A DNA stretch of 64,000 nt, taken from NCBI RefSeq assembly GCF_019655335.1, contig NZ_BPFD01000007.1, positions 1-64,000 of the forward strand, given 5' to 3'. The notes under the pieces were generated by a model, which was not told where the DNA came from, did not search any database, and saw nothing but the letters and a program-made list of their open reading frames with translations. Origin of the DNA: Shewanella hafniensis (GTDB lineage: Bacteria > Pseudomonadota > Gammaproteobacteria > Enterobacterales > Shewanellaceae). Position numbers and translations under genes: made by a program. This document shows, in pieces, positions 46,169-56,481 of this stretch (position 1 is its first letter; each line of letters starts with the position of its first letter).

Positions 46169-48082
46169 ATGTCACAACAAGAAACTCATGGTTTTCAAAC
46201 AGAAGTCAAACAGCTGTTGCATTTGATGATCCATTCTTTGTATTCCAACAAAGAAATTTTCTTGCGTGAACTGGTCTCCAACGCTGCGGATGCGGCGGAC
46301 AAGCTGCGTTATCTGGCGTTGACCAATGACGCACTCTATGAAGGCGACGGTGAACTGCGAGTCCGTATCAGTGCCGATAAAGAAAAAGGCACTGTGACCA
46401 TCGAAGACAACGGCGTGGGTATGACCCGTGACGGCGTAATTGAGCATTTAGGCACAATCGCTAAGTCGGGCACCGCTGATTTCTTTAAGAATCTATCGGG
46501 CGAATCCTCAAAGGATTCCCAGCTAATCGGTCAGTTCGGTGTCGGTTTCTATTCGGCTTTTATCGTGGCGAAAAAAGTCACCGTTCGCACCCGTGCTGCC
46601 GGTCATAAGGCCGATGAAGCCGTATTGTGGGAATCAGAAGGCGAGGGTAACTTCACCGTTGATACCATTACTAAGGCGAGCCGTGGTACTGAAATTACGC
46701 TGCACCTGCGTGATGAAGAAAAAGAATTTGCCGATGATTGGCGCCTGCGTTCGATCATCACTAAATACTCAGATCATATCTCTGTGCCAGTTGAAATGTG
46801 GCAAGAAGGCTCGCCAGAGCGTGATGGTCCTGATGGCGAAAAAATTCCTGCGACCGAAGGCCAATGGAAAGTCATGAACAAAGCCACGGCTTTGTGGATG
46901 CGCAATAAAGCTGACATCAGTGACGAAGAGTATCAAGAGTTTTACAAACACATTTCCCACGATTATACCGATGCACTACTGTGGAGTCATAATCGGGTAG
47001 AAGGTAAGCAAGAATACACTAACCTATTGTATATTCCTGCAAAAGCGCCTTGGGATATGTGGAATCGCGACCGTAAACACGGCCTAAAACTGTTTGTGCA
47101 ACGTGTGTTCATCATGGATGACGCCGAGCAATTTATGCCATCTTATCTGCGCTTCGTGCAGGGCTTAATTGACTCAAACGATCTGCCGCTGAACGTATCC
47201 CGCGAAATTCTGCAGGATAACCACGTGACCAAAGCGATGCGTACTGGTATCACCAAACGTGTGCTTGGCATGCTGGAAAAACTGGCGAAAGACGATGCGG
47301 AAAAATATCAACAGTTCTGGGCTGAATTTGGTCAAGTGCTGAAAGAAGGGCCTGCGGAAGATTTCGCCAACCGTGAGCGTATTGCTGGCTTATTGCGTTT
47401 TGCCTCGACCCACACGGGCAGTGCTGCGCCGACTGTGTCACTCGATGACTACATCAGCCGCATGAAAGAAGGCCAAACTAAGATTTATTACATTGTTGCC
47501 GACAGCCATGAAGCCGCCGCTAACAGCCCACATTTAGAGTTGTTACGTAAGAAAGACATCGAAGTCTTACTGATGTCAGAGCGTATCGACGAGTGGCTAA
47601 TCAACCACTTAACTGAGTACAAAGAGAAACAACTGCACTCAGTGACCCGCGGTGATTTAGAACTTGGCGAGCTGGAAGATGCAGCTGAAAAAGAAGCGCA
47701 AGAAAAGCTTGAGCAAGAATCGGTAGCTTTAGTTGAACGCATTAAAGCGGCATTAGGCTCGACTGTTGCGGATGTGAAAGTCACGTCACGCTTAACCGAC
47801 ACCCCAGCCTGTGTCGTGGCGGGTGAAGGCGAAATGTCGACTCAGATGATCAAGCTGATGCAAGCTGCCGGTCAACCAGTGCCAGAAGTGAAGCCGACAT
47901 TTGAGATCAACCCAGCGCACCCATTAGTGTCGCGTTTAAATGATCTTCAAGATGAAGCAGCCTTCGCGGATTGGTCGAATCTGCTGCTGCAACAGGCGCA
48001 ATTGTCTGAAAAAGGTAGCCTTGCGGATCCATCGGCCTTTATCAAGCTGATGAACCAAATGTTACTGGCTAACATGAAGTAA
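46169..48082 (+). CDS. htpG: Chaperone HtpG (Hsp90)
   Basis: A 637-residue dimeric ATP-dependent chaperone. The N-terminal GHKL ATPase shows [20 protein letters not shown] (catalytic Glu34), [20 protein letters not shown] and [12 protein letters not shown]. The middle domain has the catalytic arginine loop [11 protein letters not shown], and the C-terminal dimer domain ends without the eukaryotic MEEVD tail, as in bacteria. The length matches the family. It is preceded by a perfect sigma-32 promoter and starts the htpG-cnoX-adk-hemH-gsk run. Confidence 0.97.
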   Translation: MSQQETHGFQTEVKQLLHLMIHSLYSNKEIFLRELVSNAADAADKLRYLALTNDALYEGDGELRVRISADKEKGTVTIEDNGVGMTRDGVIEHLGTIAKSGTADFFKNLSGESSKDSQLIGQFGVGFYSAFIVAKKVTVRTRAAGHKADEAVLWESEGEGNFTVDTITKASRGTEITLHLRDEEKEFADDWRLRSIITKYSDHISVPVEMWQEGSPERDGPDGEKIPATEGQWKVMNKATALWMRNKADISDEEYQEFYKHISHDYTDALLWSHNRVEGKQEYTNLLYIPAKAPWDMWNRDRKHGLKLFVQRVFIMDDAEQFMPSYLRFVQGLIDSNDLPLNVSREILQDNHVTKAMRTGITKRVLGMLEKLAKDDAEKYQQFWAEFGQVLKEGPAEDFANRERIAGLLRFASTHTGSAAPTVSLDDYISRMKEGQTKIYYIVADSHEAAANSPHLELLRKKDIEVLLMSERIDEWLINHLTEYKEKQLHSVTRGDLELGELEDAAEKEAQEKLEQESVALVERIKAALGSTVADVKVTSRLTDTPACVVAGEGEMSTQMIKLMQAAGQPVPEVKPTFEINPAHPLVSRLNDLQDEAAFADWSNLLLQQAQLSEKGSLADPSAFIKLMNQMLLANMK

Positions 48083-48088
48083 ATGACT

Positions 48089-48123
48089 ATCGGGGCCTTT
48101 CTTTGAACGGCCCCGATATTGTT
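48089..48123 (+). terminator. Hairpin after htpG
   Basis: ATCGGGGCC / GGCCCCGAT stem followed by a weak ATTGTTT tract. A terminator is likely though the T-tract is poor. Confidence 0.6.
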
Positions 48124-48143
48124 TCTAGTGCAGGAAGAGTGGT

Positions 48144-48271
48144 TTGTGCCTAGAGCACTCCACTTCCGTGTTGCATCAATTCAAAAGGTGGTCGACATTC
48201 TGACATTGATGCGCCTTGAATTGAAGCACCCTAGGCGCTCTGAAACTCGACTCTTCAGGTTGCTTGGGTAT
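48144..48271 (+). repeat. Palindromic repeat element, copy 1
   Basis: A 97-base core ends in imperfect inverted repeats (right end CCCTAGGCGCTC at 48229-48240; left end GTGCCTAGAGCAC) with internal symmetric parts (TTGCATCAATTCAAAAGG and GATGCGCCTTGAATTGAA). A conserved 31-base flank follows (TGAAACTCGACTCTTCAGGT, then TGCTTGGGTAT). The whole 128 bases recur in reverse orientation at 51148-51275 with only a few differences. Confidence 0.9.
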
Positions 48272-48342
48272 ACAAGCTGTTAAGACAACGATTTTAAAAT
48301 AGCGCGTTGAAACTGAGTGCTAACACTTAGTTTTAAAAGCAT

Positions 48343-48366
48343 AAGGCCTCCTATGTTTGAGGCCTT
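48343..48366 (+). promoter_or_regulatory. Leader hairpin upstream of cnoX
   Basis: AAGGCCTC / GAGGCCTT stem with an eight-base loop, 18 bases before the cnoX start. No T-tract, so it is an mRNA structure or remnant rather than a terminator. Confidence 0.4.
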
Positions 48367-48384
48367 AAACGTTAAGGGAATACT

Positions 48385-49248
48385 ATGGACAATATCCTCA
48401 GCCTGACTAAAGACAATATTCAGCAAGTCGTTGACGCCTCGATGCAGCAGATCGTGGTGTTAGCATTTTGGGCACAGCCGCAGGAACAAAGTGTGGCTAT
48501 GCTGCACACCTTAGAGCAAATTGCCGAGCAAAATGCGGGTCGATTCGTGCTCGCTAAAGTTGACTGTGAAGCAGAATTAGAAATTGCCAATTACTTTCGC
48601 ATTCAAAGTCTACCGACCACGTTAGTATTGGATAAAGGTCAGCCTGTCGATGGTTTTGCTGGCCTGCAAGATGCGGCGCAAGTCACAGCCATGCTGGATA
48701 AACATTTACCGCCAATGTGGCAGTTACAGTTGGCACAGGCCAAAGCATTACTCGCACTTAGTCAAGTGAGCGCAGAGGATCTTGCCACTGCTGCCGTGTT
48801 GCTTAAAGACGCGCATGCAGGCTCAAATCAAGCGGGTGAGGTGAGTTTAGTGCTCGCCGATGTGTATCTTATGCAGGGCGAATTAGTGTTAGCGCAAGCC
48901 ATGCTTGAGAAAGTCGGGCTTGCCGACCAAGACGGTTACTACCAGAGTTTAAAAGCCAAGCTCGCACTTGCCCTTGATGCGGCGGATACCCCTGAAATTC
49001 GCGATTTGCAGCAAAAGTTTGAGCAAAATCCAATAGATTTAGTGTTATTACTCGAACTGAGTAAGGCATTGCATGCCGCCCACCGCGATGATGAAGCATT
49101 AGATCTGTTATTCGGTGTGCTCAGTAAAGATTTAGGTGCTGAAAATGGCACAGTAAAACAAGTATTTATGGAAGTATTAACGGCACTTGGCCAAGGTAAT
49201 CCCATAGCTAATCAATACCGCCGTAAACTCTATACCTTGCTCTATTAA
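48385..49248 (+). CDS. cnoX: CnoX (YbbN)-type thioredoxin-fold/TPR co-chaperone
   Basis: A 287-residue protein with an N-terminal thioredoxin domain (about 1-110; FRIQSLPTTLVLDKGQPVDGF carries the cis-proline) and a C-terminal TPR-like domain (about 115-287). In E. coli CnoX protects proteins from hypochlorous-acid stress and passes them to GroEL and DnaK. Where thioredoxin has WCGPC, this protein reads FWAQPQEQSV, so both redox cysteines are missing and it cannot act as a disulfide reductase. AAGGGA precedes ATG 48385. It lies between htpG and adk, a chaperone-rich context. Confidence 0.87.
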   Translation: MDNILSLTKDNIQQVVDASMQQIVVLAFWAQPQEQSVAMLHTLEQIAEQNAGRFVLAKVDCEAELEIANYFRIQSLPTTLVLDKGQPVDGFAGLQDAAQVTAMLDKHLPPMWQLQLAQAKALLALSQVSAEDLATAAVLLKDAHAGSNQAGEVSLVLADVYLMQGELVLAQAMLEKVGLADQDGYYQSLKAKLALALDAADTPEIRDLQQKFEQNPIDLVLLLELSKALHAAHRDDEALDLLFGVLSKDLGAENGTVKQVFMEVLTALGQGNPIANQYRRKLYTLLY

Positions 49249-49355
49249 TGATGAAAATGCCTAAGGAACGGCAGTTTATTTGCGGTTTCTGAGGCTAAAG
49301 TCGAAGCTAAAAGCCTTCTCAATGGCGGCCAGATGTGCGAAGATCGCCGCCCTAA

Positions 49356-50033
<678 letters not shown>

Positions 50034-50075
50034 CCGAAAAAGCTTAATTTACGAGAACGAGTTCTCATATTAGAA

Positions 50076-50103
50076 AAAAGCCTGCCGATGCAGGCTTTTT
50101 TTA
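50076..50103 (+). terminator. Terminator after adk
   Basis: AAAAGCCTGC / GCAGGCTTTT stem with a CGAT loop and T-run. Confidence 0.9.
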
Positions 50104-50144
50104 TGGGCATCTGAATGTTAGCCTCCAAGTGAACTTCATTAACC

Positions 50145-51164
50145 ATGAGCCTAACGTTGAATCCTTCCCCTGCTTTTGGTGTGTTATTGGTTAACCTCGG
50201 CACGCCTGATGAACCTAGCCCTAAGGCCGTAAAACGATTTTTAAGGCAGTTTTTAAGTGATCCCCGTGTCGTCGATTTATCACCGTGGATTTGGCAACCG
50301 CTGCTGAACGGCATTATCCTCAACACCCGTCCGACTAAAGTCGCCAAACTCTACCAAAGCGTGTGGACGCCAGAAGGCTCGCCCTTGATGGTGATAAGTG
50401 TACGCCAAGCACAAAAGTTGGCGGTGGACTTAAGCGCCACGTTTAACCAGACCATCCCGGTTGAACTGGGCATGAGTTACGGCAATCCCTCCATCGATGC
50501 GGGATTTGAACGCCTGAAAGCCCAAGGAGCAGAGCGCATTATTGTGCTGCCTTTGTATCCCCAATATTCCTGCTCGACTGTGGCCAGCGTGTTCGATGCC
50601 GTTGCCAGCTATCTTAAAACCGTGCGTGACATACCGCAGGTTCGCTTTAATAAAGACTATTTTGACCATAGCGCTTATATTGCTGCGCTGGCACACAGTG
50701 TGACGCGCCACTGGAAAACCCATGGGCAGGCCGACAAGTTGCTCTTGTCATTTCATGGTATTCCATTGCGTTATGTGAAAGAGGGCGATCCTTACCGCGA
50801 GCAGTGTTTTGTCACGGCTAAACTGTTGGCGCAAAAACTTGAGCTGAGCGAGTCGCAGTGGCAAGTGTGCTTCCAATCGCGCTTTGGCCGCGAAGAATGG
50901 CTCACGCCCTACGCCGATAAACTATTGGCCGAGTTACCTGCGCAAGGGATCAAAAGTGTCGATGTGATTTGCCCAGCTTTTGCGACCGATTGCCTCGAAA
51001 CCTTAGAAGAAATCTCCATCGGCGCTAAGGAAACCTTTTTACATGCGGGTGGCAGCGACTATCGGTTTATCCCTTGTTTGAACGACGATGAGTTACACAT
51101 TGAATTATTACGGCAATTAATCCAAGAACAAGCGGTATCTTGGGCCCATACCCAAGCCACCTGA
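50145..51164 (+). CDS. hemH: Ferrochelatase
   Basis: The last enzyme of heme synthesis, inserting Fe2+ into protoporphyrin IX. The 339-residue protein shows FGVLLVNLGTPDEPSPKAVK, the metal-site motif LLSFHGIPLRYVKEGD with catalytic His, and VICPAFATDCLETLEEI. Its final codons (HTQAT, stop) lie inside the conserved flank of palindromic repeat copy 2, so the extreme C-terminus and stop codon are part of a repeated sequence. No ribosome binding site is obvious. Confidence 0.96.
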   Translation: MSLTLNPSPAFGVLLVNLGTPDEPSPKAVKRFLRQFLSDPRVVDLSPWIWQPLLNGIILNTRPTKVAKLYQSVWTPEGSPLMVISVRQAQKLAVDLSATFNQTIPVELGMSYGNPSIDAGFERLKAQGAERIIVLPLYPQYSCSTVASVFDAVASYLKTVRDIPQVRFNKDYFDHSAYIAALAHSVTRHWKTHGQADKLLLSFHGIPLRYVKEGDPYREQCFVTAKLLAQKLELSESQWQVCFQSRFGREEWLTPYADKLLAELPAQGIKSVDVICPAFATDCLETLEEISIGAKETFLHAGGSDYRFIPCLNDDELHIELLRQLIQEQAVSWAHTQAT

Positions 51165-51275
51165 AGAGTCGAGTTTCAGAGCGCCTAGGGTGCTTCAATT
51201 CAAGGCGCATCAATGACAGAATGTCGGCCACCTTTTGAATTGATGCAACACGGAAGTGAAGTGCCCTAGGCGCTC
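51148..51275 (-). repeat. Palindromic repeat element, copy 2 (inverted), overlapping the hemH stop
   Basis: The reverse complement of copy 1: flank at 51148-51178, core at 51179-51275 with near-perfect terminal inverted repeats GAGCGCCTAGGG (51179-51190) and CCCTAGGCGCTC (51264-51275). Roughly 120 of 128 bases agree with copy 1 by eye. The flank covers the last codons of hemH. Confidence 0.92.
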
Positions 51276-51641
51276 CGTCCCGGCGGCTGATGTTAAACAC
51301 GGGGTAACGCACTTTATACTGTGTTGACTATTTTTAACTTAGCCCACTAGGTCTGCAAATAGCCGCAATCGCCATGGATGGCGTGAATGCCATTTATGCA
51401 GGAGCAATAAATGGCCTTGTCTGAACCATTCCGTTAAATTCCCGCTGAATCCTACATCTTCAGGTTGTTTGGGTATTGGAGCACTGGCTTCGAACTGATT
51501 TTGTGATAGAATCTGCGCCCTTCCGGCTAAGGGGTGGTTTTTTTGTCTCGCTAGCCTAGACTCAATATTTTTAGGATGCTGCTTGGCTTGACCGCCTCGG
51601 CAGACGCCAATTAGCATGGATGCCAGGAAAAGAGAGCCACT
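51276..51641. other. Intergenic region upstream of gsk with a partial third repeat end
   Basis: About 365 bases without a supported gene. At 51456-51476 TCTTCAGGTTGTTTGGGTAT repeats the outer flank of copy 1 (CTTCAGGTTGCTTGGGTAT) with one mismatch, in the same orientation as copy 1, but no palindromic core adjoins it. Confidence 0.6.
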
Positions 51642-52946
51642 ATGAAGTTTCCCGGTCAGCGTAAATCAAAACATTATTTTCCGGTTAAAACCCGAGATCC
51701 GCTGCTTGAACAGCTGACTCAACAGCCTCAGCCGTTTGCGACCTATATCAGCGGTATTGATCAAACCTTAGTGGATATCGAAGCGAAAGTGGAAGACGAA
51801 TTGCTGAGCCGTTATGGCTTGCCCAAAGGCAATTCTACCCTGATCAATGATGAACAGGCCCACAGACTCTACACTGAGTTAAAAATTCATGGTTTGATTA
51901 GCGATGAATTTGCTGGTGGCACTATTGGTAACACAGTGCACAATTATTCTATTCTGGCCGATGACCGTTCAGTGCTGTTTGGGGTAATGAGCCAGAATAT
52001 CGAAGTAGGCAGTTACGCCTACCGCTATTTATGTAATACCTCTTCTAAAGTCGACCTTAACTTTCTACAACCTGTAGATGGCCCTATCGGTCGCTGTTTT
52101 ACCCTGATTTCTGAGTGTGGCGAGCGGACATTTGCGATTAGCAAAGGGGCGATGGATAAACTCACGCCTGAATTTATCGATAAAGACGTAGTGCAGGGCA
52201 GTTCAGCCTTAGTGTTGACTGCATACTTAATGCGCGCCAGCGATGGCGACCGTATTACCGATGCGGCCATGTGCGCTATCGAATATGCAAAAGCCGCCGA
52301 AGTTCCCGTGGTATTAACCTTAGGCACGCGTTTCTTGATTGAAGAAGATCCACAATGGTGGCAAAACTTCATCAAAGAACATGTCACCATTTTGGCGATG
52401 AATGAAGACGAAGGTGAAGCCTTAACGGGTTCACGGGATCCTCTGCTTGCCAGTGAAAAAGCCTTGGAATGGTGCGACATGGTATTAACCACGGCGGGGC
52501 CTATCGGGCTTTATACTGCGGGTTATACCGAAGATTCTGAAAAACGCGAAACGACGCACACCTTGTTGCCGGGTGCTATCCCTGAATTTAACCGCTACGA
52601 ATTCTCCCGTCCAAAGCTTAAAAGTGACTGTGAAACACCAATCAAAGTGTTTGCCCACATTTCACCTTACATGGGCGGCCCAGAAAAAATCGGTAACACT
52701 AATGGCGCTGGCGATGGCGCCTTATCGGCGTTATTGCACGATCTGGCGGCTAATACTTTTCATAAGACGAACGTACCGGGTTCGAGTAAACATAAGCGCG
52801 ATGGCCTGTGTTATTCCTCGTTTTCGCAAGTGTGTAAGTACGCTAACCGCGTCGCCTATGAAGTCTTAGCCCAGCATAGTCCGCGTTTATCCCGTGGTTT
52901 ACCTGAGCGCGAAGATAGCTTAGAAGAATCCTACTGGGAAAGATAA
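51642..52946 (+). CDS. gsk: Inosine/guanosine kinase
   Basis: A 434-residue PfkB-family kinase of purine salvage that phosphorylates guanosine and inosine. The anion-hole/catalytic-base motif NTNGAGDGALSALLHD lies near residue 353, and GGTIGNTVHNYSIL near the N-terminal part contacts the nucleoside. Length and end (SYWER) match E. coli Gsk (434). It follows hemH, close to the E. coli order. AAAAGAGAG precedes ATG 51642. Confidence 0.95.
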   Translation: MKFPGQRKSKHYFPVKTRDPLLEQLTQQPQPFATYISGIDQTLVDIEAKVEDELLSRYGLPKGNSTLINDEQAHRLYTELKIHGLISDEFAGGTIGNTVHNYSILADDRSVLFGVMSQNIEVGSYAYRYLCNTSSKVDLNFLQPVDGPIGRCFTLISECGERTFAISKGAMDKLTPEFIDKDVVQGSSALVLTAYLMRASDGDRITDAAMCAIEYAKAAEVPVVLTLGTRFLIEEDPQWWQNFIKEHVTILAMNEDEGEALTGSRDPLLASEKALEWCDMVLTTAGPIGLYTAGYTEDSEKRETTHTLLPGAIPEFNRYEFSRPKLKSDCETPIKVFAHISPYMGGPEKIGNTNGAGDGALSALLHDLAANTFHKTNVPGSSKHKRDGLCYSSFSQVCKYANRVAYEVLAQHSPRLSRGLPEREDSLEESYWER

Positions 52947-52986
52947 GTCGGTAGCTGTATTGGTATTAAGCTGACTGATTTACGCT

Positions 52987-53026
52987 AGGGCAATAACGGC
53001 AAACCGTTGTTGCCCTTATTTTTATA
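52987..53026 (+). terminator. Terminator after gsk
   Basis: AGGGCAATAACGG / CCGTTGTTGCCCT stem with a CAAA loop, then TATTTTTAT. Confidence 0.85.
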
Positions 53027-53147
53027 GCGTTTATCAATAATCAATTAACTAAGCATTAATTTTAACTACAGGCAGTTGCGAATAAATGTTAACGTTAGTT
53101 GGGTTCAGGTAGTCCAAATACAGCGATAATTTAAGGTGGAATTTTCG

Positions 53148-53978
53148 GTGAAAGCGCAAATCTTAAGAGAAATGAAAGTACTCACGGCCATAGAGCCTGA
53201 GTTCGAAGTGCAACGTCGGGTCGCGTTTATTAAAACTAAACTAAAAGAAGCGCGCAGCAAGGCATTGGTATTAGGGATCAGCGGTGGGGTGGATTCTTCT
53301 ACTGCTGGGCGTTTGTGTCAGTTGGCGGTGGACAGTCTAAACCACGAAAATAGCCAAGGCGGTTACCAGTTTATCGCGGTGCGCTTACCCTATCAGATCC
53401 AAAAAGATGAGCATGAGGCGCAATTAGCCTGTCAGTTTATTCAACCTTCTAAATTGGTCACAGTGAATGTGCATCAAGGGGTTGATGGTGTGCACAGCGC
53501 TACCGTTGCTGCGTTAGCCGAAGCCGGATTGCCTTTACCCGATGTAGCCAAAGTGGATTTTGTGAAGGGTAACGTTAAAGCCCGTATGCGCATGGTAGCG
53601 CAATACGAACTCGCCGGACTCGTGGGCGGGCTTGTGGTTGGGACAGATCACAGCGCCGAAAATATCACAGGTTTTTATACCAAGTGGGGCGATGGTGCCT
53701 GCGATTTAGCGCCGTTATTTGGTCTTAATAAGCGCCAAGTTCGTCAACTTGCCGCGTATCTTGGTGCGCCAGAGTCTTTAGTGCATAAAGCGCCGACTGC
53801 TGATCTAGAAGACAATAAACCGCTACTCGAAGATGAAGTGGCACTTGGGCTAACCTATGCGCAAATCGATGATTTCCTTGAGGGTAAAGACGTTGGCAAG
53901 GCAGTTGAAGACAAATTGATTGGTATTTATAAGGCAACGCAGCATAAACGTCAGCCTATCCCAACCATCTACGACTAA
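53148..53978 (+). CDS. nadE: NH3-dependent NAD+ synthetase
   Basis: The enzyme of the final step of NAD synthesis, amidating deamido-NAD with ammonia and ATP. The ATP-pyrophosphatase loop [15 protein letters not shown] lies at about 42-56. [20 protein letters not shown] and [13 protein letters not shown] are diagnostic. No glutaminase domain is present, so it uses free ammonia. Start GTG 53148 follows AAGGTGG and gives MKAQILREM, the family start; a GTG 12 bases upstream overlaps that ribosome binding site. Its length is 276 residues. Confidence 0.96.
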   Translation: MKAQILREMKVLTAIEPEFEVQRRVAFIKTKLKEARSKALVLGISGGVDSSTAGRLCQLAVDSLNHENSQGGYQFIAVRLPYQIQKDEHEAQLACQFIQPSKLVTVNVHQGVDGVHSATVAALAEAGLPLPDVAKVDFVKGNVKARMRMVAQYELAGLVGGLVVGTDHSAENITGFYTKWGDGACDLAPLFGLNKRQVRQLAAYLGAPESLVHKAPTADLEDNKPLLEDEVALGLTYAQIDDFLEGKDVGKAVEDKLIGIYKATQHKRQPIPTIYD

Positions 53979-53998
53979 CGCTGAATCGTCCTCGAATA

Positions 53999-54035
53999 AG
54001 CACTCGTTTGAACTCAATTCGCGAGTGCTTTTTTT
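53999..54035 (+). terminator. Terminator after nadE
   Basis: AGCACTCG / CGAGTGCT stem with a 15-base loop and a seven-T run. Confidence 0.85.
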
Positions 54036-54047
54036 ATGTCTTTTTAC

Positions 54048-54122
54048 CTAGTTGCTGAGCTCGTGGCAGCCTTTACAGCTGTTGGCGTCGCTGCAACGAG
54101 GAGACTGGCTGCGATTATTCAT
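54048..54122 (-). CDS. Possible 24-residue cysteine-rich peptide
   Basis: On the minus strand an ATG-to-TAG frame reads MNNRSQSPRCSDANSCKGCH and ends ELSN. It contains a CKGCH motif that formally matches the CxxCH heme-attachment site, but there is no signal peptide. AGGA lies 11 bases upstream of the ATG. It follows the next gene on the same strand by about 120 bases. It may be chance; I list it because nothing else explains this stretch well. Confidence 0.2.
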   Translation of the reverse strand: MNNRSQSPRCSDANSCKGCHELSN

Positions 54123-54239
54123 TGAAGCTGGCTATCCTGCAGGGGCAACTCACTGGGGGATGTTGCAGAGGAATATTGCTGAGACCTGTGACAGTGGCAT
54201 CTGGTCGCAACATTTAGCCACGGCATCTTGTTGTAGGGA

Positions 54240-54755
54240 TTATGGCACGACTAAGTGTTGCCGTGTCAGGGCGATCAGCTGGTTTGGGTACTGGCGATAA
54301 TCCAAATAGGGCGTGAGCAAAAAATGCTGCCCTTGGGAAGATGGAAGCGTCATCGCGGTTATGGATTTATTTTGGGCGGTTAAATGCTTTGCATGGATAT
54401 CGTTTGCAGAGATGGTGAATCCTAAACACTTTGCAGCCACTTGCCCCGCGACAAGATGGATCTTCGCGTTTGCCATCAATTCAGTGCCGCCTATGCAGAG
54501 CAGTTCATTTTGCTTGAGTAACATTTGGTCACGATAGCTGCGCCAATCTTCTCCAACCGCGCTGATTTTTGCCATAATAGTGAAGATCTTACGCCAATGA
54601 TTGCCATTTAGAGTAATGAGTGCCCCGACTGCGTCTGGTTGAGTGTAATGCCAGCCGTCAGGTATCAGCGGCGCGGTAGGAAGATAGTAGGCAAATGTAG
54701 CGTCTGGATTACCGATAATCATCGAGATCGTATAAGTTTCGTTGGAATAAGACAC
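54240..54755 (-). CDS. Hypothetical protein, 171 residues
   Basis: A soluble protein with no signal peptide or TM helix. Recognisable stretches are IGNPDATFAYYLPTAPLIPDG, LITLNGNHWRKIFTIMAKIS and LLCIGGTELMANAKIHLVAG. No catalytic motif or family is recognised. Codon use looks normal for the region. It starts at ATG 54755 and is divergent from the hydrolase gene. Confidence 0.6.
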   Translation of the reverse strand: MSYSNETYTISMIIGNPDATFAYYLPTAPLIPDGWHYTQPDAVGALITLNGNHWRKIFTIMAKISAVGEDWRSYRDQMLLKQNELLCIGGTELMANAKIHLVAGQVAAKCLGFTISANDIHAKHLTAQNKSITAMTLPSSQGQHFLLTPYLDYRQYPNQLIALTRQHLVVP

Positions 54756-54907
54756 TTTCGTTCCTAACCCAATTAGGGCTTATGCAGTTAATAAAATGGC
54801 GCGGCTTATGGCGGAGGATGTTATCACGGTAAAAAATTTGAAGGATGTTTTTATCTAACCGTATAATTGGCTTGCTCATTTTATCTTATTTTTTTCTAGG
54901 AATCGCC

Positions 54908-56383
54908 ATGAAGGCCATTATCATAGGTTCGACAAAACACCTATTCTTAGCCGCAGCGTATGCGAGTATTGGTATTGCGGTGGCGTTACTCGCGACAGGG
55001 ATTTACTTCCTTAATGCGCGACCTGAATTGTCGCTATGGCATACGGTCGAGCTAGATAATGAGTTCCATTACAATACTAAACTCGCTAGTTTTAATGAGT
55101 ACTTAGCGCTAGAAGAGCGCTTATTCGCCGAAGTTGAGCGCAAAGTCGTCCAAAAAATTCCTGCCAATGAATTTTCTCCCGTGAACCGCTATGTCAGAAA
55201 TAGCTTATCCGATCCTGCCCATTGGCCCCAAAATTGGAATCGCAGTTATGAATGGCCCAAAGCCGATGCCGAGTTTGGGATATTGCTGCTCCACGGCATG
55301 TCAGACTCGCCCTATGCCTTATCCAATGTGGCAGCGCATTTTAAAGGTAAAGCCCATGTTCTGGGCTTAAGATTGCCAGGGCATGGCACCATTCCGAGTG
55401 GCTTAACAGAGGTGTATTGGCAAGATCTTGTCGCCGCGGTAAATCTAGCCACAGCGCATATGCGGCAAACACTGAAAGGTAAACCGCTATTTGTTGTGGG
55501 TTTTTCGACCGGTGCCGCCATAGCACTAAACCATGAGTTAGAGCGTATCAGTCAAGATAAAACCCCAGATTATGCTGGGATGATTTTTATCTCGCCTGCG
55601 ATAGGGTTAACGCCATCGGCAGCGGCCGCACGCTGGCAGAGTTGGATTGGCCGATTACTGGAGCTGGATAAGCTGCAATGGAACAGCATTCAAGTGGAGT
55701 ACGATCCCTTTAAATACACCTCTTTTGCGGTCAATGCGGGGGATGTGGTATATCAGTTAGCTCTACGCAATCAAGGTTTATTGGCTGAATTAACTTTGCC
55801 GCAAAGGGCGCAAGTTCCATCGATACTTACTTTTCAGTCGGTCGTGGATGCAACCGTTTCAACTTCGGCGGTGGTGAATAATCTGTATCAAACGTTACCA
55901 GAAAAAGGCCATGAGCTCGTGCTGTTCGATATGAACCGACTCGATGTGAATACCAAAATGGTGTCCAATGATCCGTTAGCAGGCTTGCTGTCGAGCATCA
56001 ATAGCCCTGCGCAGCATTATCGTGGCACTGTGGTGGAAAATATCAGTAATGAAACCACGCAAGTTCAAGCGCGCAGCTTTGGTTTAGATGCGCTAGGTAA
56101 CGTGGTCACAGAAGGTAAGGAAGTGCGCGCATTAGATTTGTATTGGCCCGCTGGCGTGTATTCCTTGTCCCATGTTGCGCTCCCCTTTGGTGTGGATGAT
56201 GGCCTCTATGGCGCTGTTATTCAGCCTGATTTACATCGGATACAAATTGGTGCCTCAGCTTCGCGGGGGGAGCGCGGTTTATATAGCGTGTCGGCATCGG
56301 AAATGTTGCGCCAGAAATGGAATCCCTTTTTCCCATATCTACTCGAGCGCATGGATGAGTATCGACTCGCGCATATGCACTAG
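54908..56383 (+). CDS. Membrane-anchored alpha/beta hydrolase
   Basis: A 491-residue protein with an N-terminal signal anchor (about 10-33). The alpha/beta-hydrolase domain has the oxyanion region GILLLHGMSDSPYAL near 126-140, the nucleophile elbow VVGFSTGAA with Ser, a later aspartate in LTFQSVVDATVS and a histidine in VYSLSHVALPFG, a plausible Ser-Asp-His triad. The layout resembles lysophospholipase/carboxylesterase families, with the catalytic domain facing the periplasm. The substrate is unknown. Start ATG 54908 has AGGA upstream; an earlier ATG 54845 would add a second hydrophobic stretch and is less likely. Confidence 0.8.
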   Translation: MKAIIIGSTKHLFLAAAYASIGIAVALLATGIYFLNARPELSLWHTVELDNEFHYNTKLASFNEYLALEERLFAEVERKVVQKIPANEFSPVNRYVRNSLSDPAHWPQNWNRSYEWPKADAEFGILLLHGMSDSPYALSNVAAHFKGKAHVLGLRLPGHGTIPSGLTEVYWQDLVAAVNLATAHMRQTLKGKPLFVVGFSTGAAIALNHELERISQDKTPDYAGMIFISPAIGLTPSAAAARWQSWIGRLLELDKLQWNSIQVEYDPFKYTSFAVNAGDVVYQLALRNQGLLAELTLPQRAQVPSILTFQSVVDATVSTSAVVNNLYQTLPEKGHELVLFDMNRLDVNTKMVSNDPLAGLLSSINSPAQHYRGTVVENISNETTQVQARSFGLDALGNVVTEGKEVRALDLYWPAGVYSLSHVALPFGVDDGLYGAVIQPDLHRIQIGASASRGERGLYSVSASEMLRQKWNPFFPYLLERMDEYRLAHMH

Positions 56384-56481
56384 GATTTTGTGCTTGATTA
56401 ACCGCTCAGCTAATCTGGCCTAAACCTTCTTTACCTTTGAACGACTGCCTCTTCGACAGCTTTCTCCTAAACAAGCGCCAG

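Noticed and set aside
54052..54300. An 82-codon plus-strand frame after nadE
   Set aside because: It overlaps the end of the better-supported minus-strand hypothetical gene and directly follows a terminator without a ribosome binding site.
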